This document shows positions 12,186 to 23,687 of a stretch of 64,000 bases of DNA, one piece after another. The notes beneath the pieces are model-generated. The model was not told the DNA's origin, did no database searches, and saw only the letters and a program-made list of their open reading frames with translations. The stretch covers positions 22,722,001 through 22,786,000 of the forward strand of contig NC_133006.1 of the NCBI RefSeq assembly GCF_048564905.1, read 5' to 3'. A program made the position numbers and the translations under genes. Source of the stretch: Vicugna pacos. Its lineage: Eukaryota > Chordata > Mammalia > Artiodactyla > Camelidae. The first letter of the stretch is position 1. Each line of letters opens with the position of its first letter.

Positions 12186-13319
12186 GAACTTTCATAAAAC
12201 TAAACAAATAAACTGGAAAAAATATCACTTTTAAAGACTTCAAAGAGTTGTAGATGCAGAAAAACCTAACAATGCCAAAATCTGGAGATGGATGACCTCT
12301 ACTTAGGTGAACAGAAACAAGTGCCTATCTTGTCTCTTGGGTCATCTGCTGAACATCAACATGAGTGTGAGATTGAGCCTGGACCAGAACAGGAGATGGT
12401 GGTGGGGTAAGGAGAAGCCAGCAAAGGTTTAGATGAACCTGTGGGCTTGTGTGATGGGTTGGAGTCTATACAGGTCCCAGTATCATATAAGACTACTTCT
12501 CTCTGTCAACTGATTCTTCTCCCAGGACTTTTGCTGAGTTCATGGCAGTGGTGTAGGAACTTGGGAGAAAGAAAGAAAGCAGAAAACATCTCTATAGTTT
12601 CAAGCAAACAACCATCAGTAAGGATATCAAAGATATGAATAATACTTCAACCATCTTGATCTAATTGACATTTGTAATTGATGTGTATAATTGACTATAT
12701 CTAATATTTCTTTAAATTTCATGAAACATATCCACAAAATAGACTGTATACTATGACTAAAACAAATCTCATAAATTTTACAGGATTAAAATCACACAGA
12801 ATATATTCTTTGACTGCAAGCTTATTAAATTCCAAATCAGTAAGACTGAGGTAATGCCAATCCTCAGGGTGCAATCTCCTTCCTCTTCAAGTCTAAAATG
12901 CGTGGTGTTGATATGCAAATTCTGTTATGTATATGGATGCTCCCGTATTCTGCTTAGCTCTCCGCTGCCATCTGTCTCACCCATTATCAGAGGCCTGCCT
13001 TAGGGTTTGAGATTCACTCTACTGATGATCCAAATATCTCACTGATTTGGAGGCTTAAGAACCCAAATCAGATTGTGAACCCATTGCTAAGTTGTCTCTG
13101 AACAAATAAACCCTACTCTAGGGTTTTCCAGATGAGGACTGGACCACAGCAACTGGATTCTTGCAGACTCTCTGAATGAAACTGAGCCCTAATGAATTGG
13201 GATATTTCTGCTTAATTACAGAGCTTATGAGATACATTCAACATTCAAATATCTCAGGATGGAAGGATCACATATATTCCCCAGCCCGTGTGAAGAACTG
13301 GCTTAGAAACCAAAAACTC

Positions 13320-13726
13320 CACTTAAGACCCACTCAAGTTTATTGCATTCAGAAAAATCACAATCACAGTTGGAAAAATCTCCAAGTAGTAAGTGTACAG
13401 GGGATGCCCCCAGAGAACATTCAAAAGGCTCCATAGCAGAGAAAAAATCCTATGGGATCTATTCCAAACGGATTACATGGTGCTAATAAAAAGGCAGTGA
13501 GAAATGGAGGAAAAGCCAATACAAGAAGAAGCAGTAGACAGGGAATAACGAGACACTGGAATTTGGAGACTGAAGAAGGCGTCTTTACTCTTAGAGTAGC
13601 TGAGGGCTGGAAAGTCCTGAAGGATGGTTGTCTTCACTGAGGTGAACAACTGGAGTATTGCCAGGTTTGTAAAGCTATTCAAGCAGAAATATCTTCACTG
13701 ATCTTTTCTCTACCCAAATCCATTAC
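13320..13726 (-). other. DRA: DRA exon 5 (3' UTR)
   Basis: On the - strand an acceptor (TTCCTTCAG) precedes 13726 and the text then follows the human DRA 3' UTR, including AGATCAGTGAAGAT, TTTACAAACCTGGCAAT and GCAATAAACTT. The polyadenylation signal AATAAA lies at 13339-13344 on the complement, so the transcript should end close to 13320. Confidence 0.85.
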
Positions 13727-14406
13727 CTGAAGGAAGACACACATAGTTACTATAGAGTTTAAGATGAATAGTTTGAGCTCTTACCTTCAGATTCCTTCCT
13801 CTTCACTCTTAATCCTTCAACTCTGGGAAAGCCTCTTAATATTTGTTTGATCCCTAGTAAATACAGCCTTTCCAACATGAACTGCTCTGACCTACCTTCC
13901 AAGCAAGCACAAATGAGCAGACCATCTGACATCATTTTTCAGATTGGAGGCAAAAACAGGCATTGGTCTCCAAGAGATTTCCATTTCATACTGTGAATCT
14001 ACCCTGCACCCCAAAGAGCAAAGCTCTGGAAATGCTTCAGAATTGATGTCCTGTCTTAGGAAACATAAGCCAAGAAATGTCTTAGTCTTGAGGTTGACTT
14101 TCCCAGATCATGGGACTCAGAATTCTAATGTGAAACAATTATTTTAGCTACTGGAGATAATTTCCAAGACAGAGGGTGTGGTCTTAGGTTCACGTGTACG
14201 GAAAGGGGTGTAGCACCATAAATCTTTGGGATACCAGATGATGCCAATGTCTGATTCTGAACAGCAAAGATAATTCAATAGCCATGGCTTTTCCAGTCAT
14301 TTCCCCTTCCCTTAAAGGTATCACATGTCCTTTTCCGACTCTGTTTCCTTTCCTTGAATCACTCCACATATGTCTTCTTCTGACATCAAACCTACCTGCA
14401 GGTGCC

Positions 14407-17400
14407 TCACAGAGGCCCTCGGCGTTCAGCAGCATTGCCTTTGCGCACACCCTTGATGATGAGGGCGGTCCCAACAATGATGCCCGCCAGAGCCACAACC
14501 AGGCCCAGAGCACACACCGTATTCTCTGTGGTCTCTGGGAGGGGAACTGGTGCTTCATACTCTGGGGAAAAATAAAACAGAATACAGAAGTAATGAATGC
14601 AATAGGGAGCAGCACTTAGGACCAAATATTGGACACTTAGTCAAAAAATAGTTTTTCATTAATTAAATAAGAGGAAGGTAGGATGATGTATTAAGGGAAT
14701 TATAGATTAGAAGTGGGGAAAGCTGAGCAGTGGGAGAAGTCCAGGAGGAGGAACTGGAGCAGTTGTTATGAAACAGTCAGGGGGTTGGGGTTTTGAAGGA
14801 CCAGACCCAGGCATCACGAGAGGAACTGCTGAAGGCTGGTTCTCACCCCAGTGCTTGAGAAGAGGCTCCTCCAGCCCCCAGTGCTCCACTTTGCAGTCAT
14901 ATACATCCTCGGTTGAGGGCAGGAAGGTGAGATAGTGGAACTTGCGGAACAGGTGGTCATCCCTGGGCAGGAAGACTGTCTCTGACACTCCTGTGGTGAC
15001 AGGTTTGCCATTTCGAAGCCATGTGACTTTGACCACTGGTGGGGAGAACTTGTCGATGAAACAGATGAGGGTGTTGGGCTCTCCCAGCTCCACGCGGGTG
15101 TTGGGGAGCACAGTCACTTCTGGAGGCACTGGGGGACAGGTGACAGAAATCAGCCTTCCCTGCTTAGGCCTGCCCCTCTCCCTTCCACTGAGGCTGAAAA
15201 AGCAGTTGAGCTTGTGCCCTGAGAATCTGCGCCATGGTCTCAGATACCCAGCTCTGACACCCTCCCCATGAACAGTGACCGATGCTGAGGTTCAAGGTAT
15301 CCAAGGATCACATTCTTGGCTCCCCCAGCTTGGAAGCATGGATTCAGGAAAAGACTTTATGAGAGACCGTGGGTGGCAAAGACAAGATGTGAGCACACCC
15401 AGAAAGGAACAAGCTCATAAAGTTTTTGGGTTGGTAATGTGAGAATTTTGGGTTTGCTTATGGCAAGGTCAGGCCCCTGGAAGGGCAACTCAGTCACGAT
15501 AACACAACAGAGGGAGCTGAGCATCTATCTAAAGCTACAATTCCCACGTCTAGGAGGGCAGCAGAGAGAGGTACCATTGGTGTTCGGGGTGTGGTTGGAG
15601 CGCTTTATCATGATGTCCAGGTTGGCTTTGTCCACAGCTATGTTGGCCAATGCACCCTGAGCCTCAAAGCTGGCAAAACGTCCAAATTCTTCAAGCCTCC
15701 AGACCGTCTCCTTCTTTTCCAGATCCACGTGGAAAATCTCATCACCGTCAAAGTCAAACATAAACTCGCCTGACTTGTCAGGGTTCAGATAGAACTCAGC
15801 CTGGATGATCACGTGTTCCTCTGAAAAGACAAGAAAGGGAATTAGGGTAGGAACCAGGAAAGAGAGAGGGAGGACCCAGAATGTGAGACACAAACACGTG
15901 GGTGGGAGTGGTGAAAAGAGAGGCCAAGTGGAGTGGAGGAGTGAAGGAGATCAGGGCTGTGCAGGAGGAGGCGGCCGGGTGAAGGACGTTCGCGTTGCTC
16001 AGAGGTGGAAGTGGAGGAATGAAGGGGTGACGCAGAGAATGTGGACACGAGAGCTGAAACACCCAGAGTCTCATGAAGCTTTTGTTTGGCTCCATGTTAC
16101 TGGCCAAGAAATGATTTCCTCTTTAGAAATCCAGCAGCAGCTCCTAAAAGAGAAACGTTCTCTCTTGACCTAGGAACTAAATCACTTAAACCAGAATTCC
16201 AGGGCGTCTCTCGGCACTGTAACTCTAACAAGAGACAAACACTGTTGAAAAAGACTGGGTTCGGAACTCTGGAATCAAACTCAATCTTGAATTTTCATTC
16301 AGCTACTTATTTACACAGTGATCTTGAGTAGATTATTTTATCATTTATGTAGAAAGATGCTTTCTCACTATATTCTACTGTGGTTTTGCATCTACATTGG
16401 GTTTGTTTTTAAGATTAAATCAGACTAGTTGTAAGTAATTTCTTAGCATACCATCGGGATTATAACAAGTACTTTAGGGTCAGAAACTGCTTTGTGTTTA
16501 AGGACCAGATCCACGGAATATATGACTGGAGCTTGCGGTACCCAAATAATTAAGTCTGAGACATGGTAGTGCAGGAGAACACCTACTTTCCTGGGTCCGC
16601 ACCCGCTCCGTGCACGCCTCTGAGGGAAGGATTCTGTTCAGGTTGGCCTTGGCAACGTTCCCTTGTATCTTAAAGATCTTTAAGTTGAGACTGTCATTAT
16701 GGGACATACTCTATTATAGTTGATAGCGAGAATAATCTATACGAAAGGAATAATCAACTTGAAATAAGTTACAATTGAAGAGTTTGCAATCAAAGGACTC
16801 TTGCAAAGGGTCCTCTGTGGTGCATGTAAATGAGAGGTAGATTTTAAAATCTGACTCTATATTAATAAACCTAGGGATTTTTTTTAGCATTTGCAGCTAT
16901 AAACACATACACACACAAATATTCTAACTGACTCTTTCCATTTCCAGGGAATCTATCTTTCCCAGTAAACATCCTCATGTATGGCTCATTCTGGGCAATA
17001 CAAACCCACAACTGTCAGCATGAGTCTCATGCTGGGATATTTCTTTACTTATTTCCAGTCTACCTGCCCCCTTCTTTGGGGGTCCCTCTGGGTGAGGAAT
17101 GTTTTTTCACAATACATCTTCACAGTGGCACGTTTGCTCTGGGGATGGCACAGAATAATAGCAGATCCTCCACTTCTTTACTCTTCCTACTCTCTTGGGA
17201 ACATTATTTAGTGACAATGACTAAAGATCATTGTAAGATCCACTGTAACCTGGGCTGTCACTGTCCTAAGAGACAGTAAATTAAATGTGACTCGTATCAG
17301 CAGGCCTGCCTTTCACCCTCCCCCGGGTCGGCGGTTGCTTTTTGGTGACTGTCCTTTCCCGTGATCTTCAGCACAATGTCTGTGCTCCAGACATGCTGAG

Positions 17401-17905
17401 AGGAGTCACAGGCCAGAACAGCTGAGAACAGGTGCCAAGAAATTCTCATATTTTTTCTGATTTAACCCTCACAAAATTATGTCAGGTCTTTCATTTTACT
17501 AATTTTCCAAGATGAAAAATTAAAGGGCAGGGAGGTAACGTGTTAATGCCTGTCAGAAAATATTTCCCCTCAAGTCTGGTTTATCTCCAAGTCGATGGGA
17601 TTAATCAGTGTCTGAGTTTCGCCCCTAATCTAAGCTTCACTTACTCCAATTTGTGGTGAGGAAAGAAATCTTCCAACTACAACTTACTTCAGTTCTAGAT
17701 TCAGACCCACATAATACACATTACATTTCTCTTTCACTCCAAAGACTATCTTTTAAATGTTCACAGCTCATTTCTATGATGCTCTCAGAGGTTACAACCC
17801 CTAGTTTTGATTCTCTCAGCACTTACCTTTGATAGCCCATGATCCCTGAAGTCTCATCAGGACCGTGATGAAAACTCCTAGGACTGGGACCCCAGTCATG
17901 ACCAT
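14407..17905 (-). CDS. DRA: MHC class II DR alpha chain, complete
   Basis: Alpha subunit of the DR peptide-presenting heterodimer. Coding exons on the - strand: 17827-17905 (signal peptide), 15575-15820 (alpha-1, 246 bp), 14847-15128 (alpha-2 Ig domain, 282 bp), 14407-14561 (connecting peptide, membrane helix, tail; exon continues to 14396). Splice phases agree and give 253 residues, one fewer than human because of a one-residue shorter leader. The start at 17905 reads [10 protein letters not shown], parallel to human MAISGVPVLG. Mature chain begins IKEEHVIIQ. Residues include the glycosylated Asn of NHT in alpha-1, both alpha-2 cysteines and the tail [14 protein letters not shown]. The second human glycosylation site (NVT in alpha-2) reads KVT here. 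No stops or frame breaks. Upstream lies a class II W/S-X-Y promoter bound in other mammals by RFX, CREB, NF-Y and CIITA. Confidence 0.97.
14847..15128 (-). CDS. DRA: DRA exon 3, alpha-2 immunoglobulin domain
   Basis: Opens [19 protein letters not shown] and includes [11 protein letters not shown] and [10 protein letters not shown], giving the C1-set disulphide. Ends LLKHW with a split Glu codon. PPVVKVTW replaces human PPVVNVTW, so only one N-linked site remains in the chain. Confidence 0.95.
15575..15820 (-). CDS. DRA: DRA exon 2, alpha-1 peptide-binding domain
   Basis: Encodes [12 protein letters not shown] through RSNHTPNTN. The groove residues Glu11, Phe54-type FASFEAQG and Asn62/Asn69 of [11 protein letters not shown] are kept. 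The alpha-1 domain normally has no disulphide and none is seen. Exceptionally close to human DRA, as expected for a nearly invariant chain. Confidence 0.95.
16793..16813. repeat. 21-bp exact copy of the DRA W/S-box segment in DRA intron 1
   Basis: Bases 16793-16813 are identical to 18081-18101, the W/S-box segment of the DRA promoter, in the same orientation and 1288 bp away. Flanks do not match. About ten bases further on, ATGTAAAT (16824-16831) differs by one base from the octamer ATGCAAAT. A 21-bp identity in a 64-kb window is not expected by chance. Confidence 0.7.
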
Positions 17906-18101
17906 TTTCTTCTTAGGTGCCTTGATGAGGCTCAGTAGAGTTTAGAACAGGTGGGTCAGAACAGCCAGGAATACAAGAAAAGAGAATGTAGGGTGTCATA
18001 GAGTCTGATTAAAATTTAAAATAAGTTGAGATGCAGCCAATCAGAAAAATCTTTGGAGATGACACATCTGTTGCTAAGGGAAGGACTCTTGCAAAGGGTC
18101 C
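17906..18101 (-). promoter_or_regulatory. DRA: DRA proximal promoter with W/S, X1, X2 and Y boxes
   Basis: Read on the - strand and compared with human DRA: W/S box at 18088-18101 (CCCTTTGCAAG), X1 at 18065-18077 (TTAGCAACAGATG, RFX), X2 at 18059-18066 (TGTGTCAT, CREB/ATF-like), Y box at 18034-18044 (CTGATTGGCT, NF-Y). Spacing is as in human. The downstream octamer ATTTGCAT, which binds OCT factors and OBF-1 in human, reads TTTTAAAT and appears lost. The start site should lie roughly 17950-17970 from similarity to the human leader. Confidence 0.9.
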
Positions 18102-19509
18102 AGGAAAGGAGACAATTTGTTCATTCAAGGAAAAGAAACTTCTTAATCAATCAGACAAACTCATGACCAAACAAAAAAGACCAAAAAAGTCGAGTTTTCA
18201 AGAATGATTAGCAATCACTCGCAGACTCTTCCAAGTTCTAGAAAGAGATATACCTGAAGCACATTAGTGACAGGAGAATCAGTGGAAATGCCCTAAGGTG
18301 AGAGTTAATGGCAGGTCATGCCTCTGTGCTGTGACCGCTGGGGAATTTATTTAAGGGACAAGTCATCTAAAGAGAAGGCAAACTGTTAGGCTATGAAGAA
18401 TGCCCAAACCTTATCAGTACTGAGTGATGAAGCGTCACTTAAGATGCCTCTTACTGCTTCAGGATCCACAGTGTCCTGGACTCCAAGGTGGCCGACTCTG
18501 CCCAAGAGCTTGGGGCCCCTGGCAGTTCACTATATTTAGAGAACGCTGGAGGAGAAGCTGAGTTTCAGCACTCCCAAAGCTGGGGAGGGTTGAGAAGCTA
18601 CACCGTGGAACATGGACAGTGGTTACCGGAAACAGCAGGCTGTGAAGGGGGATCCTCTTCCTAATTGCTGTCACCTAAAATACGACCAGAGATTGGAGAC
18701 GATTGCTGGGCCCACACCTTATCTGAAGACTCAGACAGACGGATATACAGAGTAAACTGGGCAGAGCTTATTTACCTGGAAGACTGGAGATGGTGACCTG
18801 CAGGAGGGCTTTATCATTACTTCCTCACATCATAAATTATAAAAGTTCTGATTCAAAGAGTTTATTTTGGCATTCACTATTGAGAAGACTGAAAGTTAGG
18901 ACACGTTGACTCTCATGTTTCTGAAAATGTAGCAAAACAGAAAGGAAAATGTTGAACCATCCATAGAAAGGGCTGGAATCCAAATGCTTCCAAGGAAGAG
19001 ACTTGGCAGGGAGGCAGCTCATGAAGACGGTGAGTCCACTGTTTAGTATCAGTCATGGCACATCTGCTTAGGGTGAGTTTTCCACACTGTTTTCTGCGCT
19101 GCTGAGGTCTTAGCCTGCCCGACCACTCCGCTCACAAATCATAAGCGCAAACACTCTATACATTGCTGATTTTCTGATTATATCTAAGGGCTTTGAACAT
19201 CCTCCGATACTGACTTCTAGATCACGGGGAGGCTGCAGGCACAGTTCTGCCCTAAAATTGTTGAAGAATGTGTTTTCCGGAGGCAGCGGGATGAGCCAGA
19301 TGAGAGTTCCACAGTGTCAGCCTCTGCAGAGTCTGAGTCTGTGGTTTAGACTTGCCATCTCCTCTTTCAGAGGAAAAACCAAGTACAATTTTTCTGTTTT
19401 CCCTTTGCTGGCTGCCATAATGCCTCGTTCTTACAAGATGCTCAATAAACGGATAGCAAGTACACATCTCTGTATCTTCCATGATGAAACGGCACCTTCA
19501 ACCCAAGGG

Positions 19510-19556
19510 GTTGCTCAGCAACTTATGATGTCATTTAGACCTTAACGCTGATTGGT
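19510..19556 (+). promoter_or_regulatory. Distal X-Y module upstream of DRA
   Basis: GTTGCTCAGCAAC at 19510-19522 is an almost perfect RFX inverted repeat and contains an X1-like CTCAGCAAC. TGATGTCA at 19526-19533 is an X2-like CRE, and CTGATTGGT at 19548-19556 is a Y box. The X2-to-Y gap of 14 bases is close to that of the DRA promoter. It lies about 1.5 kb upstream of DRA and points away from it. An S'-X'-Y' element acting as a locus control region is known upstream of human DRA, at a somewhat greater distance; this is the likely counterpart. Confidence 0.8.
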
Positions 19557-21713
19557 CCTCCTCATGAGATTACTAAATTGGGGAGTCTTTAGAAGAGACT
19601 TTCAGTTCCCCTTCTCGGCGATGGGAAAGAAGTTTCTGTTTGGACACTAGTCATTGTTCCCTGTTTTCTCCTGACCTCCAGCTTCCTGTGCGTTTGAGGG
19701 AATTTCTGAGGACACCTGAATGAGGCTGCCTTGGTGTCATTAAAAGGGGAGGAGCCTCTGTACTAGTCAGAGTTCATTCAGGAAATAGAAATCCCTGAGG
19801 ACCCGCTAAACAAGATCATTTATTACAAGTCTTCCCTATTTCAGGGAATCATACCTTAAAACTGTTAGGGAGTCTAGAGGAGCACACGTCAGTGCAGACC
19901 CCTGCCTTTACGAGGTTGGGACCCATAAGGGCCCCTGCTGACATCACGGCTGCTCCCGAGCCCCAAGGGAAGGGATGTCTTGGGAACACAAGGCTGCTGC
20001 CAGGATTCCTGTCTATGAACCTGTGTGTCGCCTGCCTGGGAAACCTGCAGCCTGTCTGTGCTTCCTGAATCCCATAGTACCGTTTCCCTGGCAGAATGCA
20101 GGCCACATTCAGAAAACACGGGCAGGGAAAGCCGGGGAAACGTAACGTTCCTACCTTTATTCCCTACTACACAGACAAGACCATAGATGTGATGAAGAAT
20201 TTTTTTTTAATTACTAAATGCAAGTATATCTCTCCATCTCTATGTCTACTTCTGTCTCTGTCCCTGTACTGAATCTCCCCATCAGCTCACTCTGCTTCTC
20301 CCCACAGCACCAAACCCAGAACCAGAGAGGATGTTGCTTTGGAGTAGCCGGCAAGGGCTTGGAGATGAGGTCACTTTCGCCTGGACCCAGGCCATCTGGG
20401 CCTCAGCGCTTGGCGTTTGCATGGTTTGAGTTCCGAGACCCTTGAGCGCCTTTCTTTGTCTTCCTTTCCTTCCTTTTCCCTCCAGCTCAAAGTCTTCATG
20501 GATCTCCTGCTGAAGATGTCCAACCAGAGGAGCTGAGGGCAGATGGATCTAGGCATTTCCTTCCCAAATCCCCAAGAAACTCCTCTTGTTCTGTTTCTTT
20601 TCTCCTCCTTATCCTGAGAGGGGCCGGAAGTTGGTATGTGAAGAGATTGATGTCTGTGAAATAAAAACTGGCAACTGTGGCATCAACAGAGATGCTGGGC
20701 TGCTGGGCCTTCCCAGGATGCCGGGTGTGAATGAGCTGGTCCACGGTGTCTGGGCTCAGCTCTGCCCTGGGAGATGAGGGTTTGAGAGTTTGATTCGTTT
20801 AAAGTACTGTTTTTTTTTTGTTGTTGTTGTTTGTTTGTGTCAGGAAAACACATTTGCAAAAGGAACAAATCCAAGAGATGTGATTTTAAACAATATTTCA
20901 GAAACTCAGCCTCCTTCCAAACAACGAGAGTCAGGCTTTCTTGTCTGTAGCTGTTCCAGAGCATCAGGGTGATGGAGGAGGAAGGAACAGAAGGACAGGG
21001 TCACACTCTTCGAGGTGCCAACGGAACGGTGGTCATGCTTGTGAAGAAAGGCCACCGTCCAGCTCTGAGGATCGACCTTCCTTCAGTGCTTGCGGGAAGG
21101 TTAGGCCCGTGACTCAGCATGTGGGTGGGCGTCTCAGGGCTCTGCCAGTGCCCCCTCCCCTCCCGTCAGAAAACAAACCACAAACACAGTAGAATTACAA
21201 ACTGCTATGCACCAGGATGTTGAGAGTTAAGTTGATCATGTTTCTTTTGCCTGGGGAGAACTCTGCATTTACAAGACCCATTGCTAGGGGACTCCATGAA
21301 ATAAATAATTCTTGTCTTTCTGATAAGTCTACCTGACAACCCTCAAAATAGATTTCCACCAGATCCCCAAAATAGAAGCTGATAGCTATCACTTGACTTT
21401 CTCTGAATTCATAGCAAGACTCCAGACGTCCTCTCATGATAATGCTTTTTCCTTATTTTCATTTATCTCTATTGTTTTAGTCTCCCAACTTTCCAAGACT
21501 CTCTGCTCCCAATAAGGAATCTTTATACCTAAATAGAGGCTCTGTGTCATCGTTATGTCATAATTATATTCTCTCTACCCTTTTAGGAATAGTTTAAGTT
21601 GAGTGGGGCCCATATGACCCCTATGTTAAAGCTAAGGAAATCGAAACCCCCAAAATGAACAGACATCCAAAAAAGAAGCTTGCCCAGATTTATAGAAAAC
21701 TAGAATTCGAATC

Positions 21714-21796
21714 TTGGACATCCTAAGTTCAGGGCTCCTTTTGCCATCTACTGTGTTTGGACATCCTAAGTTCAGGGCTCCTTTTGCCATCTACTG
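21714..21796 (+). repeat. Two-copy tandem duplication, 40-bp unit
   Basis: The 40 bases from 21714 to 21753 recur exactly at 21757-21796, three bases later. Period 43. The identity of the copies points to a recent slip or a polymorphic insertion, or an assembly artefact. Confidence 0.9.
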
Positions 21797-22883
21797 GCTG
21801 AGAGAGCCATGAATGTGGGTCACACAACACAGCAGTGCTTGGAGAATCATGTCTTGAACTTCTGTTCAAGCCCTTGAGGGGCAGACCGTGAGCGTGTCTC
21901 TGCTGCCCTCTGGTGGCCATGTGGATGCATGACTCCCTTTCCTTCCATGCTCCCTCCTGCCTTGGCTGGGATCCTCCTCCCTCCTGGTTTCCTGTCCTCT
22001 GAGCCTTTGTCTTCACCCACCTCTCCCACAGACCACGTCCCTACACAAAATGAACATTCGCAATCCACAGCATAATTCAGGACGTAGTTCTTATTTTAAA
22101 ACTGGTGTCCCTTTTAAGGGCTTTTTGAGAAGAGATGCACAAACATTTAAACAGAGCTTCTTTAAGTGGTCGGTTGGTGGTAGCATGACTGACCTAAACA
22201 AAATGCAAAGACAAGTCCTAAGGTCCTGGGAAAATTCCAACACAATATACCATCAAGATGATACAGATTATGTGTAACGGGTAGAATAGTTTCAAACCAC
22301 AAAATTGGGTGTGAAAAAATAAATTTCTGTATTTTCCTATTCCTGATCCTAATTTTTATGTCAAACCCTATACTGTCTTATAGCAAAGGCATTAATCTAG
22401 TAATTTCCAGTTAAACTCTGTGGCTTTCACAACTATTAATGGTTGAAAAACGGCCCTCCGCCCAGGGTTATTTCTAAGTCCCGAGGTAGGAGATAGTACA
22501 GGGTGGGTGGGGAAGGCTCACCTCATGTTACAACATTGACTCCCCCTGTATGTCACGGTCACACTGCCCCTGGTCGGCCCTGACCTCCGCATGTCAGTGG
22601 TGATGATGTTACATGCACGCTATCCCTCTCCCTTTGCTGCATCATCCCGTGCCAACGTTCGAGGCAGCAAACTTTCATTCCAAGCATTGAGCCTTCAGGG
22701 CTGTGTCTTCTTGCCTTGGGTAGCTTTCCCTTTAATTCTTCTCTTTGAAGCTATTGTGGGAGAGAGACAGCTGTGTCACTATTGCCACCCTGGGACCCAA
22801 AGGTGAAGTGGGGCACTGCCCTCTCCACTCTAATTGAGAGAAACAGGGCAAAGAAGCTTTCATCAATGCCTAAGTATTTTTTT

Positions 22884-22965
22884 CAATTCCCAGTACCTCC
22901 TCTAAGAATAAATAAATAAATAAACCTAATTACCTCAAAAAAAAAAAAAAAAAAGAAAGAAAGAA
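22884..22965 (+). mobile_element. 3' end of a camelid tRNA-derived SINE
   Basis: CAATTCCCAGTACCTCCTC followed by (AATA)n, AACCTAATTACCTC and a long A-rich tail matches my memory of the abundant camelid SINE family. The tRNA-like head is missing, so the copy is 5' truncated. This is the strongest clue to the host lineage. Confidence 0.7.
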
Positions 22966-23157
22966 TAATGATTTCAAGTCAGGTGGCCCAAATACTTATC
23001 GGCTGTCGTACCAGGGGAGAAGAAACGTCAGGAAAAAAAAAATCAACTAAAATGCTCTCACATCATAATGTTGTATGTGCTTGTATTTTACATTGAAATG
23101 AACGTCTAGAATTAAATTTAAATTGTCCTAGCGAACTCTTGAATTTCTGAGTATATA

Positions 23158-23687
23158 CAGGCATACCTTGGAGATACTGCAGGTTCGGTTCCAGACCACT
23201 ATGATAAAGCGAGTATCACAATAAAGTGAGTCACATACATTTTTTGGCTTCCCAGTGCATATAAAGGTTATGTTTACACCACACTGTGGTCTACTAAGTG
23301 TGCAATAGCATTATGTCTAAAAAATGTACATATCTTAATTAAAAATTCTTTATTGCTAAAAAATGCTCATCATCGCCTCAGCCTTCAGTGAGTTGTAGGA
23401 TGACATCAAAGATCACTGATCACAGATCAGCATAACAAACAGAATAATAGTGAAAAAGTCAGAAATGTTGAGAGAATTATGAAAATGTGACACAGAGACA
23501 TGAAGAGAGCAAACGCTGTTGGAAAAATGGTGCTGATAAACCTGATTGATTCAGGGTTGCCTCAAAACTTCAATTTGTAAAAAACCCCCCCCAAAAAAAA
23601 CCAAACAAAAAAACCAACCCAAACAAAACAAACACAACCCCCCAAAACACAATGATCTGGGAAGCATGACAAAGGGAGGTATGCCTG
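23158..23687. mobile_element. Tigger1-like non-autonomous DNA transposon
   Basis: Begins CAGGCATACCTTGGAGATAC and ends GGAGGTATGCCTG, the inverted ends of Tigger1 (Tc1/mariner, pogo group). A TA precedes the left end; the right TA has decayed. The middle carries Tigger text (GGTTCGGTTCCAGACC, AATAAAGTGAGTC, CTTCAGTGAGT). No transposase frame, so it moved in trans if at all. An A/C-only low-complexity stretch at 23577-23650 interrupts the right end. Confidence 0.85.

Larger units (their letters stand above)
6165..13319. other. DRB 3' UTR then DRB-DRA intergenic region
   Basis: The first few hundred bases are the DRB 3' UTR; its end was not fixed (AATAAA at 6743-6748 is one candidate). A block from about 6600 to 7080 looks like an old interspersed repeat of unassigned family. 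From 7080 to 9600 the DNA is AT-rich, with a GC-richer, possibly repeat-derived island at 8590-8900. Two LINE-1 segments and an LTR-like fossil follow, then unassigned sequence from 12.2 to 13.3 kb. The genes on either side converge here. Confidence 0.6.

Noticed and set aside
15805-16173. 122-codon open frame on the + strand with basic, repetitive composition
   Set aside because: It is antisense to DRA exon 2 and intron 1, purine-rich, and shows no domain.
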